Part shown: positions 17,172-26,095 of the stretch, piece by piece
Numbering within the stretch: the first letter of the stretch is position 1
How the letters are laid out: the number at the start of each line of letters is the position of its first letter
NCBI GenBank assembly: GCA_902727855.1
Contig: CACVAS010000020.1
Span: 1 to 64,000, forward strand
Source: an uncultured Sulfurovum sp.
Lineage (GTDB): Bacteria > Campylobacterota > Campylobacteria > Campylobacterales > Sulfurovaceae
Reading direction: 5' to 3'
Length of the DNA: 64,000 nucleotides
Position numbers and translations under genes: made by a program
The notes under the pieces: generated by a model
Seen by the model: only the letters and a program-made list of their open reading frames with translations
Databases searched by the model: none
Told to the model about the DNA's origin: nothing

Positions 17172-17741
17172 CTACTGCGCTAAACGAAGATCGACTCTTC
17201 TATTTTGTGCATAACAGCTGTCTGTTGGGTTAGAACATACAGGGTTACTCTCTCCAAAACTTATGATGTACATTTGGCTCGCATTCATACCTTGTGCAAC
17301 AATGCTGTCTTTTACTGCTTTCGCACGTTTAAGCCCTAATGCATAATTGTATTCATCCGTACCAAACTCATCACAGTTACCTTCTATTTTAATTTTAGCT
17401 TGGCTATTTTTTGCAGTCAGTGTATTTGTATTGACATGGTCTTGCATATCTGCCGATATATCATAAGCACCAAAACCAAAATAGATACTCTGAAAACCAT
17501 CATTACTTGTATTAAATTTTCCAGAATTCATGTTGTTGATATCTGTTGCATTAGCATGTCCACTAGGGGTACCATTTGCATAAGGATCATCGTCGATAGT
17601 CACTGTTTTACCTGCAATTTGTGTCACATCAGAAATGTTATTTTTACCTGCATCTATGCCTGACATATCTGGTGTTTTCTTACCACACCCACTCAACAGT
17701 AGTGCCGTGATGATTGTTGTTATAAATAGCGATTTTTTCAT
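17172..17741 (-). CDS. pal: Peptidoglycan-associated lipoprotein Pal
   Basis: This 189-residue lipoprotein has a signal peptide with lipobox LLLSGC (Cys at about 19) and a C-terminal OmpA-like domain (about 80-189). The peptidoglycan-binding motif is clear: NCDEFGTDEYNYALGLKRAKAVKD and SFGESNP. Pal anchors the outer membrane to peptidoglycan and is moved to division sites by Tol. It sits between tolB (22 bases upstream) and cpoB, as in most Gram-negative bacteria. Confidence 0.96.
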   Translation of the reverse strand: MKKSLFITTIITALLLSGCGKKTPDMSGIDAGKNNISDVTQIAGKTVTIDDDPYANGTPSGHANATDINNMNSGKFNTSNDGFQSIYFGFGAYDISADMQDHVNTNTLTAKNSQAKIKIEGNCDEFGTDEYNYALGLKRAKAVKDSIVAQGMNASQMYIISFGESNPVCSNPTDSCYAQNRRVDLRLAQ

Positions 17742-17763
17742 GATGTTATTCCTTTAATATTGA

Positions 17764-19002
17764 TTACCAATCTATAGATTGTATTTTTTTCCCAGAGAAG
17801 GGAAACAGTAAGCTTTGATGACTATTTAGGTTCGTATACCCAATAGAAGTTCTTTGTCCGTGTTGTTTGAGGTAAAGTAAAACAGACCCATCTGTAGAGA
17901 ACCTAGGAAACTGATTGGCACCTGTGGAAGTAAGTGGTCTTGCCGTAGAGCTACCTGACTGTGTTAAATAAAGGTTAAACACATTGGAACCAAAACTGTT
18001 CTTACTCTCTCTACTTGTGTAGACTATTTTCCCATCATGTGCATCACAAGCATTGTTATTACGTCCATGGTACACAACTTGTGAAATTGCAGAAGAGTGA
18101 ATAGCTTTTTTAAATATATTAGCATACCCTAGTCTATTGGAAACAAACACAATGCGACTTTCATTGTCTACATACTTTCCACTTACATCTATACCTCTAA
18201 ATCTAGTAATTTGTTTTTTACTTTTTGTTGCCACATCAAACTCAAAAATGTCAGCTTGCCCCTCTGGTGCCATAGTTAAAAGTAATTTGCTACCATCTTT
18301 ACTCACGTCTGAACAGACAAGCATACCCTGGGAAACGGCTATCTTCTCTTTTGCACCTGTATAGATATTTATTTTATACAATGTTGGCATTAACCCACCG
18401 TATGCACTATAGTAAAAACTTTTTTGCTCTGCATCAGCCCAATGAGGAAAAAGGTTAAGCCCCCCTTTTATAATGACTTTTTGGTAGTTAAATGTATAAT
18501 CAGCCAACACTATTTCACTTCGTCCTGGTGTGGTATAACGTGAAAAAATAACATAACGGTTGATCCATGAGATATCGGGGTAGTTTAACGCACTGTTTAT
18601 GTCACTGACAACCTTATGTGCCAAAAAGGGTGTTTTATTGGCATGAGGTATAGCATATTTCTTTTGAAACATTTCACTGCCATCTGCAGACTTCAGCAGT
18701 CTTACAAAAAGTGTTGTCTCTTGTGCCTGTGTTAAACTATATTTTAAAATATACTCTCTTCCTTTTAAAGAAGGTGAAATAAAATTAGAGTTTACATCTC
18801 CTTTATGGTGCACACTATCAGACAAAAAGTGACCAGAAATTTTCAAATCTGAAAGTAAAATTTTAAAAAAATTACTGTTAGGTGTTAAAGAACCATCCAC
18901 CAATGCAACACGTGAACGCTGCTCAACATCTTTTTCTATTTTCATGGTTGCATCAACGGCAAAGAGATTTAAAGACAAAAATAACATAAGTAATATTTTC
19001 AA
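17764..19002 (-). CDS. tolB: Tol-Pal system beta-propeller protein TolB
   Basis: TolB is the periplasmic propeller that binds Pal and TolA. The protein (412 residues from this start) has a signal peptide (LLMLFLSLNLFA), an N-terminal alpha/beta domain and WD-like propeller blades with repeated signatures such as GRSEIVLADY, SKDGSKLLLT, SNRLGYANIF and STDGSVLLYLK. A TTG at 19002 is chosen because AAAGG lies seven bases upstream and the signal peptide then starts at once; an ATG at 19044 would add 14 residues without a ribosome binding site. It is separated from tolA by 7 kb of Rhs and Sel1 genes, which is unusual. Confidence 0.93.
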   Translation of the reverse strand: MKILLMLFLSLNLFAVDATMKIEKDVEQRSRVALVDGSLTPNSNFFKILLSDLKISGHFLSDSVHHKGDVNSNFISPSLKGREYILKYSLTQAQETTLFVRLLKSADGSEMFQKKYAIPHANKTPFLAHKVVSDINSALNYPDISWINRYVIFSRYTTPGRSEIVLADYTFNYQKVIIKGGLNLFPHWADAEQKSFYYSAYGGLMPTLYKINIYTGAKEKIAVSQGMLVCSDVSKDGSKLLLTMAPEGQADIFEFDVATKSKKQITRFRGIDVSGKYVDNESRIVFVSNRLGYANIFKKAIHSSAISQVVYHGRNNNACDAHDGKIVYTSRESKNSFGSNVFNLYLTQSGSSTARPLTSTGANQFPRFSTDGSVLLYLKQHGQRTSIGYTNLNSHQSLLFPFSGKKIQSIDW

Positions 19003-19186
19003 TGTAATACCTTTATATGAAAAATAAATAACGAGTATCTCCAAGTATTATATCAAGTGGTATTTAAATCTTCATTAATTAATATTAAAACAGTATCTAT
19101 TGCACTTTAGTCATTAGTTCCATGATACAGATAACATATTTATAGTGCTCTATAGTCAATCTACTAGCATCTCTCTAATAATTTTT

Positions 19187-19699
19187 TTAACCTCCAGAAT
19201 CTATCTCTTCTTGAAGGATTCTAATTATTTCTTCCTTGCTACGACATGCTTTTTCTACTGCACTATGATCTTTGTTGCTACATGATTTCATAAATAACTC
19301 TAAAGCTTTTTTGTAATCTTTTTTATAAAACTTACCATATTTATACATGACACCCAAATTATTACATGCTATCATATTATTAAGTTCACATGCTTTTGTA
19401 TTGTATATGGCACTTTTTTCCAAATCTACTTTAATCTCTTGTATGCTATTAATTGTATACAAATTACCTAAAGACATACAAGCTTTAGCATATGATGCAT
19501 CACATAAATTTTTATTTAATTTTATTATCCATTTCCAATTAATGTCTGCATAATTATTATCATTTTTAAAATCGGAAATTGCATCATAACATTCCTTATA
19601 TTGAGCACCTTTACAGTTTTCTATAACATTATTTATACCTATCTCACTATATGCATTTAAAAAGTTAATTATTAAAAAATATAATATTAATTGTTTCAC
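19187..19699 (-). CDS. Secreted Cys-rich Sel1-like repeat protein (Hcp-like)
   Basis: This 170-residue protein has a signal peptide (about 1-18) and Sel1-like repeats with paired Cys seven residues apart (CKGAQYKEC, CDASYAKAC, CELNNMIAC), followed by NNLGVMYKYGKFYKKDYKKA. This is the pattern of the Helicobacter cysteine-rich (Hcp) proteins, where each helix pair is held by a disulfide in the periplasm or outside the cell. It lies 11 bases after the Rhs gene on the same strand, so it is a candidate partner or immunity protein. Its last codons share 19 identical bases with the Rhs 3' end. Activity is unknown. Confidence 0.75.
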   Translation of the reverse strand: MKQLILYFLIINFLNAYSEIGINNVIENCKGAQYKECYDAISDFKNDNNYADINWKWIIKLNKNLCDASYAKACMSLGNLYTINSIQEIKVDLEKSAIYNTKACELNNMIACNNLGVMYKYGKFYKKDYKKALELFMKSCSNKDHSAVEKACRSKEEIIRILQEEIDSGG

Positions 19700-19830
19700 T
19701 TTTACTCCTATTATATGTAACTATCACAATATTCTTGTTCACTTGGTTGTTCTTTTAAATCATCATAAGTATTATCATTTGTCCAAGGTTCAAACTCTTT
19801 TATATAATCTTCAGAATCTATCTCTTCTTG
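19195..19830. repeat. 19-bp direct repeat at the 3' ends of the Sel1 and Rhs genes
   Basis: CAGAATCTATCTCTTCTTG occurs at 19195-19213, the end of the Sel1-repeat gene, and at 19812-19830, within the Rhs tip. Both are read in the same frame as LQEEIDS. Exact DNA identity over 19 bases in otherwise unrelated genes suggests duplication or recombination. Confidence 0.85.
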
Positions 19831-22800
19831 TAGTATCTCTTCATTTGTTGCATCAGGGTCAACTTCTGGAAATACTTCTAATCCTTTCGGATCAAAATAC
19901 CTCACAGGATCCCCCAACACATACCCATAAAGATTACTATCCCCACCATCAAACCCAATAGGGTCTTTAGCTGTCCACTTACCAGTGTAAGCATCGTAGT
20001 CTCTATAACCAAAGCGTGTCAGTTTTGTGTCTACGTCATACAACCCACCAGCAAACCCAAACGGTATGCTAAACGCTTCGTTACTATCACTCACTATGTT
20101 ACCATAAGTATCGTAAACTATCTCTTTTACTATGCTATGAGTGTTGTCCGTCACTGCTCTTAGTGACCCTACTTGGTCGTAGTGTAGGTAGTACTTGTCA
20201 GTCCCTTTTGTCATGATTACTGGCATTCTTTGGTCTGCGTACTCAAACCTTTGAAGTAGGTTATCGTCTTTATCGTAAACGGCTAGTAGTCTTGTAAGGT
20301 TTTTCCATAGGTACTTTTCTACTGTTTGACCATCAAGTACTTTAGCTACTCTTTGGTTAAGTGCGTTGTGTAAGTAGCTAATATTATGTTCTGGAGTACT
20401 TACAGACTTAAGTTCTCCTAAGCTACCGTAAGTGTATGTGCTAGTACCATCTGGTGTAACCTTTTCTTCTAGGTAGCCATCTTCATTGTACGAGTAAGTG
20501 TTGTCTCCGTAGACTAGCAAAGAGTCATCTAAGGTGTACTGGGTTTGGGTAATGTGTGTACCATTGATGCTCGCAAGGTCTCTGTTACCGTTAGCATCGT
20601 AACTATACTCTTCTACCTCTTGCCCATTTTTATAGACCTCTACAAGCCTACCCATAGTGTCATATACATAGTCATACAGTACACTTGTACCGTTAAGTGT
20701 CTCTTCTTTTTGTTTAATACTACCATCTAGGTAACGCTCTTTTATCTCGTAACCAAAGGTGTTGTCACTGACTTGGCTTATCTCCCCAAAGTCATTGTAG
20801 CTTCTGTCTTGGGTAAGTGTACCATCACTGAGTTGTGTGGTGTAACCGTTTTGTGTGTCTCTTATGAGTTGGTACGCACCTACATTTGTAAGAAGCCCAT
20901 CGTTATCATACATATAAAATTCTGATGCCCCTGCGTACTCCATATATTCTACTAAAAAGTCATTGTTATACCCATACATAATGCTTTGATTTAGTACGCC
21001 ACTGTACTCTACAAGCCCTAAAAGTTCACCATCATAGTCAAAATGTACACGCTCACCTAGCTGTGTGATGTCTTCTACTTTTGTACCAAAGTAGTAACTG
21101 TATTGTGTCATACCCTCTGGACGGTGTAGTGTCTCTAGCCTACCGTTGGTGTACTGGTAGTGTATATTTGTACCACTTGGTTTGTTGATGTCTGTCAGGT
21201 TTTTACTTCTGTCATACAAGTAACTTGTCTCTTTTTGCATAGGTGAGGTGTAGTCTCTTTTTAAGTCAACACCTGTGTAGCTAAAGTCATGTGCCACTTG
21301 GCTTGGTACAATGCGTTTGGTCATGTTACCGTTGTTGTCATACTCGTAGTGTTCTGTGGTGTTGTTAGGGTAAGTCACACTCTGCACCCTATCCATAATG
21401 TCATACAAGTAAGTAGTCACTTGCCCTCTAGGGTCTGTGATGCTATCTACGTTCCCACGTGGGCTGTAGGTGTAGTGCGTGTGTCTATCTGCTTGGTATT
21501 CATCTATGACTCTACCTTGAGCGTCATAGTGGTAGGTAGTAGGATTGAGTGTTCCTACCCTTAGTTCTCGTGTAAGAAGCGTATCTACATCATAATGACG
21601 TACTGCACTTCTAGCTTCAGGTGTATCTATGCGTTCCATACCTATGTTATAGTCAGTCATATGATATGTCGTTTTACCATTGGCTGTGACACTTTGCGTC
21701 TTCATGTTGGTATGTGTAGCATTGCCATCGTAAGTGGTTTCATAGGTAGTTGTTTGCTTACGTCCACTTGGTAGGGTTACTTCTTTTGAAGCCAATGTTT
21801 TTTGGTGGGTGAGGCTATCTGTCGTGTAACTGTATTTTGTTTCTACACCATCACGCATGCTAGTACTATTCATCTCGTCTGCACTAAAGGTTGCGGTACT
21901 TGTATCTCCTGTGGCGTTGGTCATGGTAGAGAGTGTGTCACCGTTTGTTAGGGTAACATCTCTACTTGTACGTGTCTCTCCTTCTGGGTACACTGTAGAG
22001 TAAAAAGTCTCCCCTCCACTTACATTACGCAAGAACTGGTAAGAACCATTCTCCCCGTCTATCTCTTCTACTATACGCCCTGTATCATTATAATTATGTT
22101 TCACTAGATTACCATTGGGGTCAGTCATTATGTCCATAAGTGAACCATCATAGTAAGTAAACTCATACTTAGAGTTATCTTCATACCGTACTTCTATGAG
22201 GTCTCCATTTTCATCTACATTTAGATGTGTCATCTGTCCGTTAGGTGCCACAATGCTTGTGGGGTTACCATTGCCATCACGATGAATGGTGGTGATGTTA
22301 TTGAAGTTGTCTGTGATGCTTGTTAAGTATCCCTCTTCATATCTAAAAGACTCCAATACTATATGATTATGTAAAAATTCCGTTGTAATATGCTCATATT
22401 CACGAAATAAATACTTCACATTATTTTCAGAAAAACTTGCATTCCCCGCATTTTCTATAATGGATCCAAAAGGTAAAGATGTGAAAGACAATGTTTTATT
22501 GAAGGTGATTTCATACGGTCCACCATTTGGATAACCTTTGTTTCTGTTCTGTCCAGAAAGAGCATCTGAAGAGTTTAAACTAAAATTGCTAACGGCTAAC
22601 AGATATACACCTTCATCTAAATTTAAATTTAAATATGAATCATACATATGTACAGAACCATCACCATATGTTTGACTTGAATCATCATTGTTTGCTACTT
22701 GCTGCCAATTATCGTTAGAATCTTTTTTAAATACATATATCCAGAGATCAACTGGTTGTGATATGCCATCGTTATCAATATCAATATTTCTACTATCCCC

Positions 22801-25800
22801 TGAATATTCCGTGATTGTATCTATCTCTAAATTTCCACCTTCAAAATTAAATATCCAATGATCTACGGTATTATAATCAGGATTATTATTTATGAGTTTA
22901 CGCTTTATTTTATTTTTAGTAAATAGAGTTTGTGTTTTCAGTGAAGTACCATCACCTTTTTGTATAGAATTTACTCCTGCATCATGTACATTAGAAAAAG
23001 TCCAACCATTTGCAAGATGAGAATTATCATTTGTACTCTTTTCTACATCTAATTTCAAACTTTTCGTCACAGAACGGGTAATAGTATCACGACCTCTCAC
23101 ACCTGTAGCAGAACTCCCCGCTCTGTCCCATGCTCTACTAAATGCTCTAGAAGAACGATAGTACACCATGTTGTACACATACTTCACCGTAAGCTTAGCA
23201 GTTACCTCACCACTCATTCCATACTCTAAAGCATCTGTACCATCCCATTCAAACTTCAATGCGTTGAGTGAACCTACGTCTAAACTTTTAGTAAAAACCT
23301 TACCACCCACTCTCAAAGTTGTTACTGCACTCTGTACAGAAGCAGGGGCATTAGAGGTGTCTACAGTGGTCTCTATCACATGCTTGTAGCCATCTACTCT
23401 TTTAGATGAGTAGTGTAAGGTAATGTCTGTACCTGCTAGTGGTATGTCTTCATGAAAGACTCTGGTTTTAGAAGTCACGTAAGAATTTACATTGACTTGG
23501 CAGTCATTTGGCTCTTCATTGTCATCATCTATATCTGGATCTTCTGGGTCTTCACTGTCTTCAGGTGGTCCATATGGCCAGTTATGGTCCCAAGGTGTAA
23601 AGTGATTGATAGCGGCTCTCCAGTAGCTGTTTCCTGCTGCGTAGGCATCGTTATCTACTATCCCCGCTACTTCATCTAAAAAGCTACCATCACCATTGAG
23701 GTCATTTGGCGTGTCTGAACCATTGGCATCTAAGCCATCTACTTTACCATCACCATCTGTGTCTAGTAACTTGACCACCACACCATTGTCAGAAGCTTTC
23801 CATACACCTGCATTTCGGTCGTAGTACCCTACTGGGACTATCTCCCCTACTTCAAAGCCTAAGAAATTTTCTACATACATGATGACAGGTGCATCAAAAC
23901 TTACGTTTTCGTCATCACCCACACCATCTACCTTTATGTCAGAACAGTAGGTATACGCAGAGTTTGTCGGTAAGTCTGACGGCATGGAGTTTGGTGTTTT
24001 AAACTCTGTAGCTCTTACTTTTAGGCTGCTAAGTTCTCTAGTGCTTCCGTCACTTGCAGTCACCGTAGCTTTAGTCACACCATCAAAAACCAGTGTGGTA
24101 CTACGTTCGCCTCTGTCATCACTTATAGGTGTAGAGATGTGTATTTGTGGGGTAGTCTCATTTAAGTCTATCTGTGTGACTTTAGTATCTACCTCCAGCA
24201 TGGTTACATCATCTGTACGTACCCAATCTTGTACAGGTGCTAGTATGTTACGGTCTATGGTTGTATAGCCTAGTTTTATGTAACGCACTGTAAGTTGCAA
24301 ACCACCCTCAGCTGGTATTGCGTAGGTACCATTAGCATCTGTCATAACACTACCATATTCACTATGTTTATGTACAGAAACTCTTACACCTTGAAGTGGT
24401 GTACCATCTTCAGCAAGTATCTGCCCTGCTATCATACAGAAACGTTTTTCATCGTAGTTCTGTAAGGTTGCATCTTTTGGTATAACCTCCGTATAGGCTG
24501 TACCAAAATTGGTGAAGTTAAAGTTACTTGTGTTTAACTCTTCTGTGACCCTAACAGGAATGACCTCAGAGTGTATGCCTTCTACTTCTATGCTCAACGT
24601 AGTGTTACCTTCTGTAAATCCTCTTAACACTGGTTCGTCTCCACCATCTACAGCTGCAATACTAGCATCACCCATAGCATAACTAAACCCATCTATAGGA
24701 ACATAAGAACCATCACTATAGTGACCAATAATATCAAGGGTTACACTCCCCCCTTCTCGTAAATGAATAGGATTTGGTGAAACTGCTATAGATTGCAGTG
24801 TCACTAACTTTTCTTCTACTGTCACTACACGACTCTCACTGGCTTCATTGCCCGCACTGTCTTTCGCAGTGTAGGTAATAACATAGGTACCTACCAACTG
24901 TGTGTTCACCGTACCATTCACTTCAACTGAGACATTACCATCTACATCATCCACTGCACTTGCACCTAATTCTACATAAGTATCACCTTCATAAAGGGTA
25001 AGGTTTTCATCACCATTAAGTGTAATGACTGGTGGTGTGGTATCACTATTTACCTCTCCCCAAGAGTACGTTACATTTGCCTCACCTGCTTGGTACCCAT
25101 AGACTTTCATCACCAGTACTTCTGTAGTCTTAGGTGTCACTGTAATGTACTCATGTCCTAACTGCCCATCTACTCCGTTATACCCTGACCATGTGATATT
25201 CATATCTTGATAGATAATACTTTGTTTTGTAGGACCTGCTAGTAGCCCTGTAGGTTTCCATGACGCTATGGCTGTACCATCTGCACCGTAAAGTTGTATG
25301 TCTAAATCTGTTTCTGAAGTAAGATTAATCTTTACATTGTCTACATTTGGAGGTATGGTACCTACTAAAGAAGTGGCATTTTGTTCTAGTGTCTGTGTAA
25401 AACTTCCTGTACCACTTGGGTTTTGGGTACAGCCTACTTTTCCTGTCCAGCTATAATTTACGGTTGCATACCCTGCTTGGTAACCAAAAGCTTTCATGGT
25501 CATGACTGTAGGTGTAGCACCATCTACTTCTATAAACTCATGCCCTTTTTTCCCACCTACACCATTGTAACCACTGTAAGTGACATTGACATCTTTATAG
25601 GGTTTTGTTGTTTGTGTCGCTTCAAAGTGTAAACCATAAGGCCAATGGACTATTCTGTCTTCATTTTCTCCATAGAGACGTATATCTACATCTTTTTCAG
25701 ATACCAGTGATATACGTAAACCTTGTATACCTTGAGGTATGGTACCTACTAAAGCTGTCTGTTCATAGTTTTTATTGTAGTAGATAATTTGTTGTTCAAA

Positions 25801-25899
25801 AGTGCCTGAACCCGAGCATGAACCAAAGTTAAAACTTGCTTGTAGTTGTAGTGTTAAAAAAGTTGTAAAAAGTAAGATGAATGTAAAGATGTTTTTCAT
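19711..25899 (-). CDS. Giant Rhs/YD-repeat surface or toxin-delivery protein
   Basis: This 2062-residue protein has a signal peptide (about 1-22), two copies of a ~130-residue beta module (about 23-285), a DUF5011/HYR-type Ig domain (about 286-363), a Big-type domain, a carboxypeptidase-regulatory-like domain (about 485-580), an acidic linker, a PPC-like insert (about 1060-1190), many YD repeats, and the Rhs core (about 1925-2005) ending YGYVLGDPVRYFDPKGL. Rhs proteins form a shell around a C-terminal toxin. Here the tip after DPKG is only about 55 acidic residues with no toxin domain recognised. It is controlled by a GEMM riboswitch and interrupts the tol-pal order between tolA and tolB. GAGG eight bases before the ATG supports the start. 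Confidence 0.92.
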   Translation of the reverse strand: MKNIFTFILLFTTFLTLQLQASFNFGSCSGSGTFEQQIIYYNKNYEQTALVGTIPQGIQGLRISLVSEKDVDIRLYGENEDRIVHWPYGLHFEATQTTKPYKDVNVTYSGYNGVGGKKGHEFIEVDGATPTVMTMKAFGYQAGYATVNYSWTGKVGCTQNPSGTGSFTQTLEQNATSLVGTIPPNVDNVKINLTSETDLDIQLYGADGTAIASWKPTGLLAGPTKQSIIYQDMNITWSGYNGVDGQLGHEYITVTPKTTEVLVMKVYGYQAGEANVTYSWGEVNSDTTPPVITLNGDENLTLYEGDTYVELGASAVDDVDGNVSVEVNGTVNTQLVGTYVITYTAKDSAGNEASESRVVTVEEKLVTLQSIAVSPNPIHLREGGSVTLDIIGHYSDGSYVPIDGFSYAMGDASIAAVDGGDEPVLRGFTEGNTTLSIEVEGIHSEVIPVRVTEELNTSNFNFTNFGTAYTEVIPKDATLQNYDEKRFCMIAGQILAEDGTPLQGVRVSVHKHSEYGSVMTDANGTYAIPAEGGLQLTVRYIKLGYTTIDRNILAPVQDWVRTDDVTMLEVDTKVTQIDLNETTPQIHISTPISDDRGERSTTLVFDGVTKATVTASDGSTRELSSLKVRATEFKTPNSMPSDLPTNSAYTYCSDIKVDGVGDDENVSFDAPVIMYVENFLGFEVGEIVPVGYYDRNAGVWKASDNGVVVKLLDTDGDGKVDGLDANGSDTPNDLNGDGSFLDEVAGIVDNDAYAAGNSYWRAAINHFTPWDHNWPYGPPEDSEDPEDPDIDDDNEEPNDCQVNVNSYVTSKTRVFHEDIPLAGTDITLHYSSKRVDGYKHVIETTVDTSNAPASVQSAVTTLRVGGKVFTKSLDVGSLNALKFEWDGTDALEYGMSGEVTAKLTVKYVYNMVYYRSSRAFSRAWDRAGSSATGVRGRDTITRSVTKSLKLDVEKSTNDNSHLANGWTFSNVHDAGVNSIQKGDGTSLKTQTLFTKNKIKRKLINNNPDYNTVDHWIFNFEGGNLEIDTITEYSGDSRNIDIDNDGISQPVDLWIYVFKKDSNDNWQQVANNDDSSQTYGDGSVHMYDSYLNLNLDEGVYLLAVSNFSLNSSDALSGQNRNKGYPNGGPYEITFNKTLSFTSLPFGSIIENAGNASFSENNVKYLFREYEHITTEFLHNHIVLESFRYEEGYLTSITDNFNNITTIHRDGNGNPTSIVAPNGQMTHLNVDENGDLIEVRYEDNSKYEFTYYDGSLMDIMTDPNGNLVKHNYNDTGRIVEEIDGENGSYQFLRNVSGGETFYSTVYPEGETRTSRDVTLTNGDTLSTMTNATGDTSTATFSADEMNSTSMRDGVETKYSYTTDSLTHQKTLASKEVTLPSGRKQTTTYETTYDGNATHTNMKTQSVTANGKTTYHMTDYNIGMERIDTPEARSAVRHYDVDTLLTRELRVGTLNPTTYHYDAQGRVIDEYQADRHTHYTYSPRGNVDSITDPRGQVTTYLYDIMDRVQSVTYPNNTTEHYEYDNNGNMTKRIVPSQVAHDFSYTGVDLKRDYTSPMQKETSYLYDRSKNLTDINKPSGTNIHYQYTNGRLETLHRPEGMTQYSYYFGTKVEDITQLGERVHFDYDGELLGLVEYSGVLNQSIMYGYNNDFLVEYMEYAGASEFYMYDNDGLLTNVGAYQLIRDTQNGYTTQLSDGTLTQDRSYNDFGEISQVSDNTFGYEIKERYLDGSIKQKEETLNGTSVLYDYVYDTMGRLVEVYKNGQEVEEYSYDANGNRDLASINGTHITQTQYTLDDSLLVYGDNTYSYNEDGYLEEKVTPDGTSTYTYGSLGELKSVSTPEHNISYLHNALNQRVAKVLDGQTVEKYLWKNLTRLLAVYDKDDNLLQRFEYADQRMPVIMTKGTDKYYLHYDQVGSLRAVTDNTHSIVKEIVYDTYGNIVSDSNEAFSIPFGFAGGLYDVDTKLTRFGYRDYDAYTGKWTAKDPIGFDGGDSNLYGYVLGDPVRYFDPKGLEVFPEVDPDATNEEILQEEIDSEDYIKEFEPWTNDNTYDDLKEQPSEQEYCDSYI

Positions 25900-25932
25900 A
25901 AAAGTTCCCTCATTGATGTTTTGTCATAAAAT

Positions 25933-25941
25933 GGGGGGGGG
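25933..25941 (-). repeat. Nine-base C tract in the Rhs leader
   Basis: Nine consecutive G on the plus strand are nine C in the mRNA, 34 bases before the Rhs ATG and just after the riboswitch. CCCCCAUU at its end could pair, with one mismatch, with AAUGAGGG, which holds the ribosome binding site (25903-25910). Such tracts are common phase-variation sites in Campylobacter and Helicobacter. Confidence 0.8.
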
Positions 25942-25954
25942 CAAAAGTAATGTA

Positions 25955-26024
25955 GTGTGCAATCTGGCAATCTCAAAAGAGACCCATGACTTTCTGTCCC
26001 CACTTCACAGTAGGTTTAGCTATA
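25955..26024 (-). ncRNA. GEMM-I type cyclic-dinucleotide riboswitch (copy 2)
   Basis: On the minus strand the leader reads AGCUAAAC, then P2 CCUACU-GUGA-AGUGGG, then GGACAGAAAG, AUGGGUCUC-UUUU-GAGAUUGCC. This matches copy 1 across the core. P2 differs at two pairs by compensatory changes (U-A to C-G and C-G to U-A), which is strong evidence for a conserved RNA fold. P1 is less clear than in copy 1. A TATACT at 26040-26035 would start transcription close to the 5' end of the aptamer. The Rhs start codon is 55 bases beyond the aptamer. Confidence 0.85.
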
Positions 26025-26095
26025 AATTAACATCAGTATATCAAATATAGTCTTAACTATAGTAAAATGTCTATATGAGATATTATGCCATGTGC

